Shown here: positions 33,858-45,140 of the stretch, in pieces
Position numbering within the stretch: the first letter of the stretch is position 1
How the letters are laid out: every line of letters starts with the position of its first letter
Source: Euborellia annulipes
Taxonomy: Eukaryota; Arthropoda; Insecta; Dermaptera; Anisolabididae
Direction: 5' to 3'
Assembly (NCBI GenBank): GCA_023213315.1
Contig: JAKCPI010003221.1
Span: 34,040 to 98,039 of the forward strand
DNA length: 64,000 nt
The notes under the pieces: generated by a model
Told to the model about the DNA's origin: nothing
Databases searched by the model: none
The model's input: the letters and a program-made list of their open reading frames with translations, nothing else
Program-made: the position numbers and the translations under genes

Positions 33858-35029
33858 TATACTTTATAAACTCTTTTTTTAAAACTCCCAATAACAAAAA
33901 TCCTTAGCGAATCTTTTTTTTTTTTTTCTTTATTTTTCTGGCCGTTCTTAGCGAATCTTACATAGATGTCTCCTTGATCTTCCCACTCCTTAGAATAGCG
34001 TTTCTTTCTCTACCTTACACTTCTCATAGATCGCAAATTAGTCTCAACTTTAACATTCAATTTAAAATGATGTTACCAGAAACGTATCTTCCAAAAAGGT
34101 TTATTTTTTGAGTGTCGCAAAAAATAAAAGAAAAACTATATAGCCCGGAATATTTTATTTAATATGCTTTCCAACCCGGAAGAAATTAGTAGAAAGCTAT
34201 ATATTAGATATCTAATTTAAAAATTTTAAATTAAATTTTAATACTTGATTTAACATTAATATTATAATTAATACTAAAAAAAGCTCGAGAGGAAATTGGA
34301 AACTTTGCTGACTCAAAATACTAATTTTTTTTTAACTTTTAAAAGTATGATGTTAAAAAAAATGATCATAAAATTTAATCCCAAGAGCGGCAGGGTTTTT
34401 AATTCACGACAAAGATTCATTATTAAAATATTGCAAATTAATCTTCATTTATCTCCTTTTTTTTTTTTTTTTATTGATGAATGGAAAAGATTCGATTGAA
34501 ATATCCTTGCAAGTGAGTCGAGAGAGAAAGAGAGAATCAGACCAAAAGGGACATTAATTAAAATCGAGATAACACATTTGATAAAGAGCTAAAAGATGGA
34601 GTTTCGCCTAAAAATAAAAAAATAAAACCTGAGAGAGGCAAAGAGAAATAAAAATGAATTTTGAAGGATAGATATGTAAAATATAGCTACCGGCAAAGTT
34701 GCTTCAAGAGACAATTAATTAATCTCATTCTGAAAGGCAAATTTTGTTATTCAAACTTTAATATTGACTCAGAGAGGTTTGATAAAGAAGAGTGAAAAAG
34801 GAAAGAGAAAGGAAAAGAAAACAGAGAGAGAGAAAGATAATTTTTAATCAAGTTATATTTTGTTATTTTAGAAGAAATAATTAATTTTTTTTTAACCATA
34901 AATAAATAAACATGCTATTTATAAAACATAAAAATCTGGTGTGACTGGTCGCACAGAGAGCATTTTATAGAGTATAAACATTTTAAAGAGCATCTAACTA
35001 AATCTAACCCAGGATATCCAACCTTTCCA
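33858..35029. other. Unassigned AT-rich DNA with a hairpin fragment
   Basis: 34930-34962 is half of the family A hairpin (AATCTGGTGTGACTGGTCGC) with no body attached. 34500-34850 is GA-rich. No gene. Confidence 0.45.
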
Positions 35030-35135
35030 GGGTGTACTGTCCATTGCACCAGATCGCCGGACCCCCGGAAAGGCTGGAGATCCTGGGTTCAATTCCCGGG
35101 GTGCGTTTAGCCTCGCCAATGAAAAATACACACTT
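35030..35135 (+). repeat. SINE3-type tRNA-like element
   Basis: Contains GAAAGGCTGGAGATCCTGGG and B box GGTTCAATTCCC, then TTAGCCTCGCCAATGAAAAA. The same order occurs at 47660-47800, so it is an interspersed repeat, not a tRNA gene. Confidence 0.6.
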
Positions 35136-35284
35136 GTTAAATATATCTATGACTCAGTTAAAGTCAGACTTGAGGTATTTTGAATTCAAATATATAGATC
35201 TAGAAAAATATTTAATTAAAAAATTAATAAATACTTGGTTATATGTTTTTCATAATTACTTCATGGACCAACACATGATATATA

Positions 35285-35535
35285 TGGACCCTGTTATGCA
35301 ATGGTGTGTCAAAGACCAAACAGTGAGTTTTGAGAAAATCAACAATAAAGTTTTTTGTTTACATTGGATTATATATAATTTTTCTGGTCAATTGTGCAAG
35401 TAACATTAAATATAAATTTTTTTAGGACATATTTCATAAAAAATATTATTAATTAAAGCATTTGAAACAATATTCCGTGCTTAACTCATTTTTGAATTTT
35501 TTGGTCTTTGACACACCATTGCATAACAGGGTCCA
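35285..35535. mobile_element. TA-flanked MITE (Tc1/mariner-like), copy 1
   Basis: 251 bp with terminal inverted repeats of about 35 bp that start TGGACCCTGTTATGCAATGG. TA lies on each side (35283-35284, 35536-35537). The empty site at 35842 confirms a 2-bp TA duplication. No transposase frame. Confidence 0.9.
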
Positions 35536-35674
35536 TATAATTCTTTATTTATTAATTGCATAATTGAGAGAATATCTCAAAACGTCCATCTAGATCGCAC
35601 CACAGTAACGGAGAAATCTGAACGCTTGATTTGAGCGGCGTTTCTCTAGTACACTGAAATTAGCGATCTATCAT

Positions 35675-35778
35675 AATTTAAATAAGCGAGTGCGGTACTC
35701 TGATCCAGTAGTGGGCATGTTGAGCGTAAATCGACAGATCCGTGGTGCGACTCCCTACATTTTTCGCTTATTTAAATT
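35675..35778. repeat. Short inverted repeat enclosing a tRNA-like core
   Basis: 15-bp perfect arms AATTTAAATAAGCGA (35675-35689, 35764-35778) enclose GAGCGTAAATCGACAGATCC and GTGGTGCGACTCCCT, clearly related to the core at 28.3 kb though the arms differ. Confidence 0.6.
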
Positions 35779-35859
35779 AATAAATCCTTGGTTATATGTT
35801 TTTCATAATTACTTCATGGACCAACACATGATATATATAATTCTTTATTTAATTAAATT

Positions 35860-36015
35860 TTTTTTTTTAGTCTTTTCGGCATGTAGATTTTAACTACTGT
35901 ATATTTATATTTATAAACGATATTTTAGGGAGCCCAGGCACATTTATTTATACAATTTTGTATCAAAAGGATTTAAATAAATATTCATCGGACTGCCTGG
36001 GTTCCGAACCCGCAC
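35860..36015 (-). repeat. SINE1 subfamily copy
   Basis: TAGTCTTTTCGGCATGTAGA, then GGGAGCCCAGGCACATTTAT, ATCGGACTGCCTGGGTTCCG and a B box on the minus strand. The GCACATTTATTTAT variant marks the same subfamily as 15.1 and 55.4 kb. The head end is lost at about 36030. Confidence 0.65.
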
Positions 36016-36039
36016 CCCGTGGCTTTCATATTATCAATA

Positions 36040-36325
36040 CGAATTTTAATCAAAATCATTTCAATTTTTTTTAAAAGATTATTTTTGCGCCTCAGAGGGA
36101 GAGATACCTAACTTAAATATAAAATTTCAATCTTGTGTCTGATTTTCTTCATGCTTTATTTTGAACACAGACAAACCATTTTACGAGACCCATTTTTTTT
36201 TTTGACACAAGGGGCCTCAAAACTGTCCTTCAAAATATTAACATCTAATTTTTGACATTTACGCAATACTTTCTCTCTTTTGATATATTAACCTAACATA
36301 TACAGGTTAGAGAAAGTAAAAAATA
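36040..36325 (+). repeat. Family A 3' half, diverged
   Basis: Starts in the body (AATTTTAATCAAAATCATTT), keeps ACTTAAATATAAAATTTCAA and the end GGTTAGAGAAAGTAAAAAAT. Hairpin and X-box halves are missing. Confidence 0.6.
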
Positions 36326-36449
36326 TATTTTGTAAAAAATTTTTATTTAAAAAAACTAAATTTTTAATTTAGGGTTAATTATATAGTAAAATAATTTTAT
36401 ATTATAGTAATTGCAATTGATTATTTAATACTCTCAAATATTAATATAA

Positions 36450-36615
36450 GTTGTTGTTCCAGTGATAGAGTGCCTCTTGTGATGTCGGTCAGGGGTTCGA
36501 TTCCCATCCCAAATTTATTTCAATTAAATTGGCTACCAATTAATTGTAATATATTAATAATAATAATAATATAAATAGAGACGTGATTAAAGACGTCTTT
36601 AAATAAAAATTATAT
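36450..36615 (+). repeat. SINE2 copy
   Basis: tRNA-like head with CAGTGATAGAGTGCC and B box GGTTCGATTCCC, then AAATTTATTTCAATTAAATT, an inserted AAT microsatellite, and a worn tail AAAGACGTCTTTAAATAAAA. Confidence 0.65.
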
Positions 36616-36689
36616 GTCAAATGTGGAAAAATAAATTGCTTCAATTATTTTTTCACTTTCTCTTTCCTTATAATCATTATCATTACTAT

Positions 36690-36905
36690 ATATAAAGCGC
36701 TAGCGGCTAGCTTCCGTCTGTGTCGATCAGGACGCTGATTGGCTAGAGTTACAGAAAATGGAGTGGGAGCGGGAAATTTTAAATTTAAGTCAGAGAGGGA
36801 AAATTGAAAATTTCCAAACAGTCAGCAAGAATAAATTTGATGCATTTGCTCGGCGAGGGCGAGCAAGGTGGTCCAGGGGGCGTAGCCTTCGGCGGACTTT
36901 ATCAC
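36690..36905 (+). repeat. Family E element, copy 1 (Helitron-like)
   Basis: Starts ACTATATATAAAGCGCTAGC, has GGGAAATTTTAAATTTAAGT and ATAAATTTGATGCATTTGCT, and ends in GGGCGAGCAAGGTGGTCCAG, GGGCGTAGCCTTCGGCGGAC. The last piece is like the GC-rich part of the Helitron at 20 kb. A reverse copy lies at 45585-45780. Helitron affiliation is an inference. Confidence 0.55.
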
Positions 36906-37809
36906 TGGTTTAATATAAGTGAGAAAGTATTGTTATTTTTAAAATTGATTTACAGCAAATTTATTTGATCTTTCAGAAATCTTCCAAAAACTAAAAAGGA
37001 AATTTATGTACAGTATTTCATGGTATTATAATGATAGAAAATTTACACACGTCCAAGTTGTCTGATTTCTCGTATTTCGTATAGCAGTCAATCAATTATT
37101 AATATTATAAAATCAATTACTCTTTTGACTCTCGTCTGCAAATCTTAATCCAACTTGAAGGCCTACAAATTACATAAATAATTAAATAAAATTGTTTTAT
37201 ATACTAGGACCTAATTAGGCTAATTGTTAAAAAAAAAAAACTGACCTTAATTATGAAATTTAATCGATTGTATATGAAACACCTCTGCCCATCCAACTTT
37301 CCCCCTTCAAGAGGAACAAAGCTCTGTCAGCCGAGGGCGATAATTATATTACAGTTATGTGCCCTCAGGCCCTACTCTCCTCCCCCCCTTGACACTCTAC
37401 CCTCTAAAAGGGCATTCATTCATAGCCAGGCTAGTCGGCTTATCCGGTAGGGATAAGAACTTTAAAGGAAGGATTTTTATTCGTAGAGGGTTAATTTTCC
37501 TATCTAATTATTGTATAATAGACTAATTTAACTAAATTTTTAAATAATTGTTTTAAAAAAGTGAAAAAACAAGTGTAATGAATATTTTTATTGGCTTTCA
37601 AAGAGTCGGCATACTGCAGATGTTTAATTTTATTTATTTCAGAAATATTCAATACACAAAAATTGATAATAGCAATTATTCTCGCTTTACAAATTTCTCT
37701 AATTTTGAGAAAGATTGGTAACAAAAATTAAATATTTTTTATAAATGTTGATAATAGAATTAAATATTTTTTATAAATTCTACATAATGAATATGCCGAA
37801 AACTAAATA
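36906..37809. other. Unassigned AT-rich DNA
   Basis: 37255-37450 is more GC-balanced but its open frame has no domain or splice structure. No RNA gene seen. Confidence 0.4.
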
Positions 37810-38063
37810 AGGATCCTGTTACGCATTAGTGTGTCAAGCGCCACCTACCGAGATTTGAGAAACTTAACATTAAAGTTTTTTGTTTTCATTGGATTATATA
37901 TAATTTTTTTTTGTCAATTGTGCAAGTAACATTAAATATAAATTTTTTTAGGACATATTTCATAAAAAAATCCTATTAATTATAGTATTTGAAACAATAT
38001 TCCGTGCTTAACTCAATTTTTAATTTTTTTGGCGCTTGACACACTAATGCATAACAGGGTCTA
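37810..38063. mobile_element. TA-flanked MITE (Tc1/mariner-like), copy 2
   Basis: Same family as 35285-35535. Inverted ends AGGATCCTGTTACGCATTAG and the complement of GCATAACAGGGTCTA, with TA at 37808-37809 and 38064-38065. The interior shares ATTGTGCAAGTAACATTAAA and TTTAGGACATATTTCATAAA with copy 1. Confidence 0.85.
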
Positions 38064-38089
38064 TATAGATCTATGTTTAAACAAAAAAT

Positions 38090-38710
38090 TTAATTTCACA
38101 AGCAACTAACATTTACCGAAGGTAAGAGAAAGTTGTGTCCAGTGCGACCAGTCACACCATATTTTTTAATAAATAATAATAACATTTTTATAATAAAAAT
38201 TTAGGAATACTAGGAAGGCAACACTTAGGTAATTTTTCAATGTTATTTGAAAGGAAATTACATTATTAATATTTTTTTTTTTATACATGATGATGAAAGA
38301 AAGGTTTTTTATTGAGTTTAAGGTTCAACTTTTTCAATCTTTTTTCTCTGCTTTCGCCTTGTCTTTAATCAGAACAAAGAATTGATTTGAAACATGGCAA
38401 AATCACTTTTCCTTTCCATATAATTACTATTCGTTCTTTTTACATTCAAGCGAACATTGATTGGCTTTGGGTAAAAATCTTCCAATTGGAAGTTAATAAT
38501 GGAATGTATAATCTATACTATGCAATCCAACTTCGATATAAAATTTTATGATTTGAGTGACTAAACATTGGCCTATTTATAAAAAATTCTACTTACAAGT
38601 TCTACTTACAAGTAGTAGTTTTTTTAATATTCTACTTTTTCCTTTATACTTTTTCTTTAAAATTTGGCGTAGAAAGTAATTTAACATTTATTTGCTATGG
38701 TCTATGATTT
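38090..38710. other. Hairpin fragment and unassigned DNA
   Basis: 38108-38165 is a half hairpin of the family A type (ACCGAAGGTAAGAGAAAGTT, GACCAGTCACACCATATTTT) without the rest of the element. The remainder is AT-rich with no features. Confidence 0.45.
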
Positions 38711-38911
38711 TTACTTTCTCTTTCCTATATATGAAATATATAGAGAGAAAGTTTTCGTTTCATGTCAAAAATTCGATGTCGAGATTTTGATGGATATACA
38801 TGTTTTGAGGTCCTCTGAGTCCAAAAAAGTGGGTCCCGCAAATAGGTCTGTCTGTCCATGTGTCTGTCTGTGAACAAAATATCTCAAGAACTAAAAAGAG
38901 CTAGGAGGTTG

Positions 38912-38947
<36 letters not shown>

Positions 38948-39385
38948 TAAGCCGGGTGCCAAAGGCCATCCCCATAATGAAATTTTTTTATATTTGAGTT
39001 AGGCACCCCCCCCCCCCTTCCAAAGGGTGACATCAAGCTTTTGATCAAAATCGACCAAAAAGTATTAGTACTTTAGTGATGTACTTTTTCATTTTTTTTC
39101 GATTTTCTCAAAATTCGCTCCAACAATTTTGATTAAAAGTCATAAATCAACCATTTTTTTGATGTTCTTTAAAAAATATATCAGTGAAATTTTTCGTGAA
39201 AATTCTTTGAAGTACTGATGTGGAACATACCTAGCTCAGCGCCATCTATGAAACGCTTGGTCAAGTGTGGAACTTTGATGCTAAGGGCACAAAAAATCTG
39301 GAGTGACAAGGACAGTACACAACTTTCTCTTGCCGAAGGGTAAAAGAAAGTTGTGCCTTGTGCGACCTGTCACACCAGATTTTTT
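38709..39385 (-). repeat. Family A element, copy A11, variant
   Basis: Reverse copy from TTTACTTTCTCTTTCCTATA to the hairpin (39296-39385). A T32 run plus GAAGCCGGGTGCCAAAGGCC (38918-38985) replaces part of the microsatellite region, and a C11 run follows. The X-box region has been replaced, so this copy lacks the palindrome. Confidence 0.7.
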
Positions 39386-40029
39386 TTTTAATTAACACTT
39401 CAAGATTATATTAATTTTAGAAGTGAGATTATTATTCTCCTTTTATACTATTTTTTTTTTAATCTTTTCATATTAAATTAAAAATAAATTAGTTTTTGTT
39501 TGCAAATATAATGAGTTTAATTGAGGTTTTGCGATTTCATTTTTTTCCAAATTTAATAATACTTTAGAGAGATTATATATAATAAAGAGAGGTTTATATT
39601 TTTTTAAAATTTCATAATTGTACGAATTATATGTGGGATTTTATATTAATTTACGTAATTAACAAAATGGGTCAACCAATGGACTGGCTCTATCGCTATG
39701 CATTGCCATATATAATTACATTTACTTATGAAGCTTTAGAAAGCAATGAACAAAAGCGATTCTGTATTAGGTTATAAATTCACAGAATATTGCCAATTTT
39801 GTTTTGACAAAATGCAATGTCGCTTTTGCATTTAAAATTTTTTTTAATCAATTATCCATTTATTATATTTTGTTCACACTCTCACTCTTTCATATTTTTT
39901 TTCGTAATCATTGAATTCATTTAAATAATTAAATTAATTTTCTTCACAAGTTTAAAAAACGATAGACCTTTATATAATAATTTTCATATCAACTAATATT
40001 TAATAAATAATCATTTCAATCTTACTATT
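39386..40029. other. Unassigned AT-rich DNA
   Basis: No gene or repeat recognised. Confidence 0.45.
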
Positions 40030-40379
40030 TTTACTTTCTCTGACCTATATATATAAGTATTGAATTTATACCAAGATTTTGATGGAAATACACATTTTGA
40101 GGTCCCCTGATTTCAAAAAAGTAATTTCCGCAAAATTATCTGTCTGTGTGTGTGTGTCTGTGATCAAAATAAAGTATGAAAGAAATGGTTGAAATTTTAT
40201 ATCTAAATGAGGTACCCCACTGAGGCGCGAAAATAAGCTTTTAAATAAAATTGGTCAAAAAGTACTAAAACTTAAAATACTGACGTACTTTTTCAGTTTT
40301 TTCAGATTTTCTCAAAAGTCGCTCTAAGGATTTTCATTAAAATTCATAAATTTGCTTCATCTTTTTAAGATTGACAATA
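40030..40379 (-). repeat. Family A fragment A12
   Basis: Reverse 3' half: TTTACTTTCTCTGACCTATA, the ATTTTGAGGTCCCCTGA segment, CTGTCTGTGTGTGTGTGTCT, and the body until a SINE1 begins. The hairpin half is missing. Confidence 0.65.
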
Positions 40380-40618
40380 GCCCTCGGAGTGTGTAGAGGT
40401 TAGCGTGCTAACCTCGTATACCAAAAGTCGCGGGTTCGGACCCCAGGCAGCCCGATGATTTTATTTAAGGCATTTGGATTCCAAATGGCTTAAATAGAAA
40501 TGCCTGGACCCTCAATACGTAGATATATTAAACATACGAGTATCGTTTAAAGTCTTAAAAGGCCTAAGTTGTCGAAAAGACTGTCTAAATGTGTGTGTGA
40601 ATGTTTAAAAAAAAAAAA
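40380..40618 (+). repeat. SINE1, full-length
   Basis: GCCCTCGGAGTGTGTAGAGG head, B box GGTTCGGACCCC, 3' domain AAAAGGCCTAAGTTGTCGAA, poly-A. Flanked by AGATTGACAAT (40368-40378) and AGATTCACAAT (40619-40629), a target duplication with one mismatch. Confidence 0.88.
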
Positions 40619-40629
40619 AGATTCACAAT

Positions 40630-41003
40630 TATTAATGTTTTTCCTATAATGTTTTTGTTATATAGGCCTATTTTTTTCATATTATGTAATTTTTACTTTT
40701 GTTATTCTAATAATGTTTATTGTTATTGGTATTATGTTTTTTATATTCATATTTTTGTTATATTGTTTTTTGAATTTATATTGTTATGGCGGGAAAGCCA
40801 AAACAAGAATTTAAAAAAAAAGGTTAAAAATGAAATAGGAATGAGAGCCATTCTGAAAGCTTAGAACGAACGTCATTCTTGAGTAAAAAAAAAAAAAAAA
40901 AAAAATGATATTCTATTTGCCTGTGCTTTCGTGTACACTAAGATACACATTAGAACAATCTCAGGCATCCATAAAAAACTAATTTCTAATCTAATCTTTA
41001 TCA
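40630..41003. other. Unassigned AT-rich DNA
   Basis: The frame at 40601-40864 is T-rich and low-complexity; no gene is supported. A20 run near 40886. Confidence 0.4.
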
Positions 41004-41445
41004 GAATAATAGACAGGAAGAGAGGATGTCAGCCAAATGGAGAGCCTCTATCAAATAAAAAACTCAATCCAGAAGACGTTTCGGTTTTAATTACAGAAAG
41101 CCATCATCAGTTCTTATGAGAATATTGGCAATCTCAAGGTATACACCAGTGAGATGCAGAGAGAGTTGTCATATATAAAAAAACATATATAAAATAAAAA
41201 ATTTGCACATGAGGTGTCGTATGCTCATATACATTTGAGACTTAGCCATATAAACTGATGAGCATACTACACCTCCTGTGAAAATTGTATATTTTATATA
41301 ATTTTTTTGTAGGCCTATATGTTTTTATATAATACAACTCTATCTGCATCTCAATGGTGTATACCTTGAGATTGCCAATATTCTCATAAGAACTAACGAA
41401 GGCTCTCCTGTTGGCTGACACCCTCTCTTCCTGCCTTTTATTCTT
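41004..41445. repeat. Inverted repeat with hammerhead-like core (IR-C4)
   Basis: Arms about 41004-41240 and 41255-41440 are inverted copies (shared GAATATTGGCAATCTCAAGG and TATACACCA). The left arm has about 60 bp extra, lost from the right. On the minus strand that extra piece reads CTGATGATGGCTTTCTGTAA, then ACCGAAACGTCTTCTGG, which has the conserved hammerhead blocks. Confidence 0.75.
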
Positions 41446-41523
41446 TTTTATTTTACTTGCTATAAAAACTTTCAAAATCAAAAGACAAAAAATTTCTCAT
41501 TTTTTTTCACTTCTTGTTCTGCT

Positions 41524-41786
41524 CAAGGGCGGATACAGGGGGGGAAAGGGGGTAATTACCCCCCCCCCCCCGAGATTCGAAAAAATACCTTTTTTTTCGC
41601 AAAAAAATTTATTTTTAATGTAAAATTTTTAAAATTAATACTTAAAAATTTGATGTGTATTTATATTCTGGCAAAGAAGTACAGAAAGCGCTTTTAAATT
41701 ACCGAAATTAAAAAAAATATGCTGTGCGACGAGTCACACCAGATTACCCCCCCCCCCCCCGAGAAACACCTCTGGATCCGCCCTTG
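41524..41786. mobile_element. hAT-type MITE, family D copy 3
   Basis: 263 bp with ends CAAGGGCGGATAC and GGATCCGCCCTTG and a perfect 8-bp target duplication GTTCTGCT (41516-41523, 41787-41794). Interior has a C12 run, an AT-rich middle, half of the family A-type hairpin (GTGCGACGAGTCACACCAG) and another C-run. Confidence 0.92.
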
Positions 41787-41794
41787 GTTCTGCT

Positions 41795-42958
41795 TTACTT
41801 TAGGGATTTTAATAAGAGAAGAAGTTAAAAAAATTCACTTTTGTGAAAATTACCATTTAATTTATTCACTCATCAGCTCTTTTTGTTTTACAGTATATAT
41901 TAATAAGAATTTTATAGGATATAATTTTTTTTTTTTTTTTCATTTAATTTAAGATAAAAGAGATGATCTACTCGTGTATATTAAAATAGAATATTTAATG
42001 AATTCGTGGATAGAAGAAAAATGACTTTAGAAAATCACGGTGATGTATTTGGAGCATTCCGATGTCAGAAGAAGCTCATTAGGATGTCTTTAGAGAATTT
42101 GCACTATTCATCCAAAGCAATTGTGAGAACACTCACACACACACACACACAACTGCCATCATTTGTACGCAAGAAACAAAACTTATCGTTAAGATAGGTG
42201 TGGATGAAGAGAGAAGAAAGAAGAGATTTCAGGGTGGGGTTTTGGTTTGGGTACCCAGTGGGGGGATTGGTTAGTGTTAAGCTTCATTTCAACCTCGATG
42301 TCGAAACTTGAGTTCGTTTGCCGTTTGAGACGTGCGTCGCTTTCTCAGTTGAGACGATAGATTGGAATAAATGGGATGAAGTGGTGGGAGTGGAGAGAGG
42401 GGGGGGGATTGCAAAAGGGGTGAACAAGAAATGGGGTTGCAAAGGGGAGGATGAGGTTTTGCGCAAGAAATGGAAGAGAATTTAGGATAGGGAAACGGCT
42501 TGTCGCTTTCTCTTCTTCTCTTTCTCTGCCCCCAATAAATTGCTCGTTACGCCAGATAGAACGACAGGGACGTTCGTTTTCAGTGGGATGTATGAGCACG
42601 GGGGCTCAGTTTAGAGGAATTACATTTAGTAGAAATGTGTGTTCACGGGACTAATAAATAAGACAATGTCTGTCCTAAGAACTTGATTGGCATGAGAAAA
42701 ATACTAAGTTACTTTTTTAAATTAAAGTAAATTAATTATAAAATTTTAAATGAAGTTAATTTAATTTTTTTTTTTTTTTTTTTTTTTTTAAGTTTACTAG
42801 CTGCTCAGTCCGCCCTCAGCGAATTTCCCATGTTATTTTCTGATATTTTCAAAGTAAGCCCTTTGTCTTCATGGGTTTCTTCTTAAAGCAGAAGCAGCGG
42901 GTAATTGATTTCAATTATTTAAATCTTATCTTATCTTATACTGTTAAAGAGCAAATTA
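41795..42958. other. Unassigned DNA with a GC-richer patch
   Basis: 42180-42660 is more GC-rich and unique here; frames overlap on both strands without recognisable domains, and no clear splice sites bound them. (AC)9 at 42132-42150 and T26 near 42765-42790. It might be host single-copy sequence. Confidence 0.35.
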
Positions 42959-43168
42959 CAGTGATGGTCAATATTAAGTCCCACCCATGCGTTTTATACT
43001 TGTGATTATTTCATTGTTTTCACAAAAGAAAATGAAAATCTTTATTGGAAATTTTCTAGGTTTGAACCATGAAAGTTTCCATTAAAAAATATATAATATT
43101 TTTTTAAAAACAATGAAATAATCACAAGTGGAAAACGCATGGGTGGGACTTAATATTGTCCCTCACTG
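42959..43168. mobile_element. Tc1/mariner-type MITE, copy 1
   Basis: 210 bp with about 60-bp terminal inverted repeats beginning CAGTGATGGTCAATATTAAG, flanked by TA on both sides. The CAGTG start and TA target fit the Tc1 group. A second copy at 61734-61945 is about 90 percent alike by eye. Confidence 0.9.
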
Positions 43169-43174
43169 TACGTT

Positions 43175-43500
43175 TATTTGTTTGTAAGCACACAGTTCTC
43201 GAAAACGGCTCTAATCTAATTTTTTTCAAATATTAAATATACACTATTTTTGGTACCAATATGAAATTACGCTAGGTCTCACCTTTGGGAAAATTCGAGT
43301 ACAAGTACTTTACTTTTTTAGTTTTTTCCAATTTTCTCAAAAGTTCAAAAGTTCATTTATTTCAAATTTTAAGTAGGTTTATATACTATTTTCCGTCGTA
43401 CCAATATGAAGTTTACTTATGTGCTTTTTTAATTTTTCCAATTTTATCAAAAGAAAAAATCACCGATCTATTATTAAATTTTTAGAATTTTATATATTTA
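43175..43500 (+). repeat. Family G repeat, copy 1
   Basis: GTTTGTAAGCACACAGTTCT, AACGGCTCTAATCT, GGTACCAATATGAAATT, GGGAAAATTCGAGTAC. Shares order with 44815-45140. It resembles the microsatellite-side body of family A (AAGTACTTTAC, TTTTTCCAATTTTCTC) but lacks hairpin and end block. Confidence 0.55.
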
Positions 43501-44814
43501 TAAATAGGCTACTAAATTATTTTTTTCAAAATAAAACCCTCCATCTTAAAATTCTCATACTTTGAAAAACTAAAATCTATAAAGTAGTTTCGGAGTCCAT
43601 GCGTTAGAAAAATATTTCAAATTAAATTCTACAAGTCTTAAAATCGAATAAAAATAATTAAAATAAAATGATAAACATCGTCATCTTTGAAATTTTATTC
43701 TACTTTAATTACGAACCCTTCTACCTGGCTCTTTTCTCCTTTCACCTTCCAATCTTAAAATAATTTTACCGTATTTTTCAGACGTATAGATAGATTACTC
43801 GTATCAATGTCATTAATTAGGTCTATAAAATCCACATCAGGCAATATACAATATTATTTCAATGAGATTTATTTCAAATCACGAGGAAAAACAGAAATTT
43901 AGTAATGGAACAATTAATATTTTCACGTGATTGCCTATAATCTTTTTTTTTTTTTTGTAATTTGATTCGAATCTTCAATTAAACTCTCGAGTCTCTCACA
44001 CAATCAGAAAGGAAACCGTTTCAACTCTTGAAAGTTGCATTGCCGTTAGATAAACGTCGAAGCCAATCTTGAGCAAAAGGGTTTGAAGGGATGAGAAGGC
44101 TCCTCTCGTCTCGACTGTGGGTGGAAGGAGAACGGGTGTGGCTTGGGGGGGGAGGGGGGGGGGTGCGTGTGTAATAGCCCCCCGCGGTTCGCTTGTAAAT
44201 GAGCTTATCTCTGGTAAGGTGAGTTGCCCCAGGGGCCCATCAACGGCGTGACCAATGGCGAGTTGCTCCAGATAAACGCCATAGTCGAAATTGCTTTGCG
44301 AGCCAGTGGTGGGGGTGCGTTTTAAAGCCGGGAGGTGCATTTCGCCAACGAATGTGAATTAAGTCTTGTTTATGGACGCTATATAGTCTTGGGGTGGATT
44401 TCGAAAACAACCTCCGCTAACCATACTGCATTTACCTACACTCTCGCCTTCACATTTTATGCTTAAAAAAAAAAAAAAAAAACCTATGAGATTTGTGAAT
44501 AGATTTTTATTTTAAAATTATAAAAAAGAACGAAATTGCCAAGCCTTTTTATGGAAGAATATACCTACTACAATTAATGTATTGTAAATTTTTTTTATTT
44601 AGTCTATGTCTCAATTTCACAGACTTGAAATTATCTTGGTAATTTTTTTTTTAACCTTTTTTTATTTGATCTTGTTTTGGTAATGATATTTTAATTTCCA
44701 CCCTTCTTCTGGTCTCCAACGAGAAAGAGAGAAAACAAATTTCAATGTCAGACTTGTTAGATAAACCTTGAAAATTGTACTACTACTTTTTTAATACTAT
44801 TAAACGAGCATTGT
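43501..44814. other. AT-rich DNA with a GC-rich unique patch
   Basis: 44040-44350 is GC-rich for the window, has G-runs at 44140-44161 and no repeat partner. A minus-strand frame covers it (43996-44340) but its sequence is proline- and low-complexity-rich with no known domain. A candidate regulatory element or UTR; no gene is called. Confidence 0.35.
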
Positions 44815-45140
44815 ATATTTGTTTGTAAGCATATCAGTTCTCCAAACCCGCTCTAACGATTTTTTTTTTCAAATTTGAAATATATGCTATTTCCGGTACT
44901 AATATTAAATTGCGCTAGATCTCGTCTTTGGGAAAATTCCGGTACTAGTACTTTACATTTTTAGTACTAGTACTATATATTTTTTGATTTTCCCAATTTT
45001 CTCAAAATTCTCTTTAATGATTTCTTTAAAATTTTAAATATTTACTATTTCTTGTTTAGAAAACAAATTCCGTTTGATCTCGTTTTTGGAAACCGCGGGT
45101 ATTAGTACTTTACTGATGTACTTTTTTAGTTTTTTCCAAT
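44815..45140 (+). repeat. Family G repeat, copy 2
   Basis: GTTTGTAAGCATATCAGTTC, CCGCTCTAACGATTTTTT, GGTACTAATATTAAATTGCG, GTACTAGTACTTTAC, with a second partial unit at 45010-45140. Same family as 43175-43500. Confidence 0.55.

Larger units (their letters stand above)
35205..35850 (+). repeat. Duplicated segment, with and without a MITE
   Basis: 35208-35284 and 35774-35842 share ATTAATAAATACTTGGTTAT (with small changes) through TCATGGACCAACACATGATA. The first copy carries a MITE at 35285-35535 and then continues ATAATTCTTTATTTA; the second runs straight from GATATATA into TAATTCTTTATTTA. The second copy is therefore the empty site. Confidence 0.85.

Noticed and set aside
40601..40864. 87-residue Phe/Tyr/Ile-rich frame resembling a membrane protein
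   Set aside because: It begins in a SINE1 poly-A tail and runs in T-rich DNA, which always looks hydrophobic.
42284..42660. Overlapping frames in both strands near 42.4 kb
   Set aside because: GC-richer DNA gives long frames by chance; none has a recognisable domain or better start context.
43996..44340. 114-residue minus-strand frame over a GC-rich patch
   Set aside because: Proline-rich and driven by G/C runs; no domain or splice sites; kept only as a note on an unusual patch.
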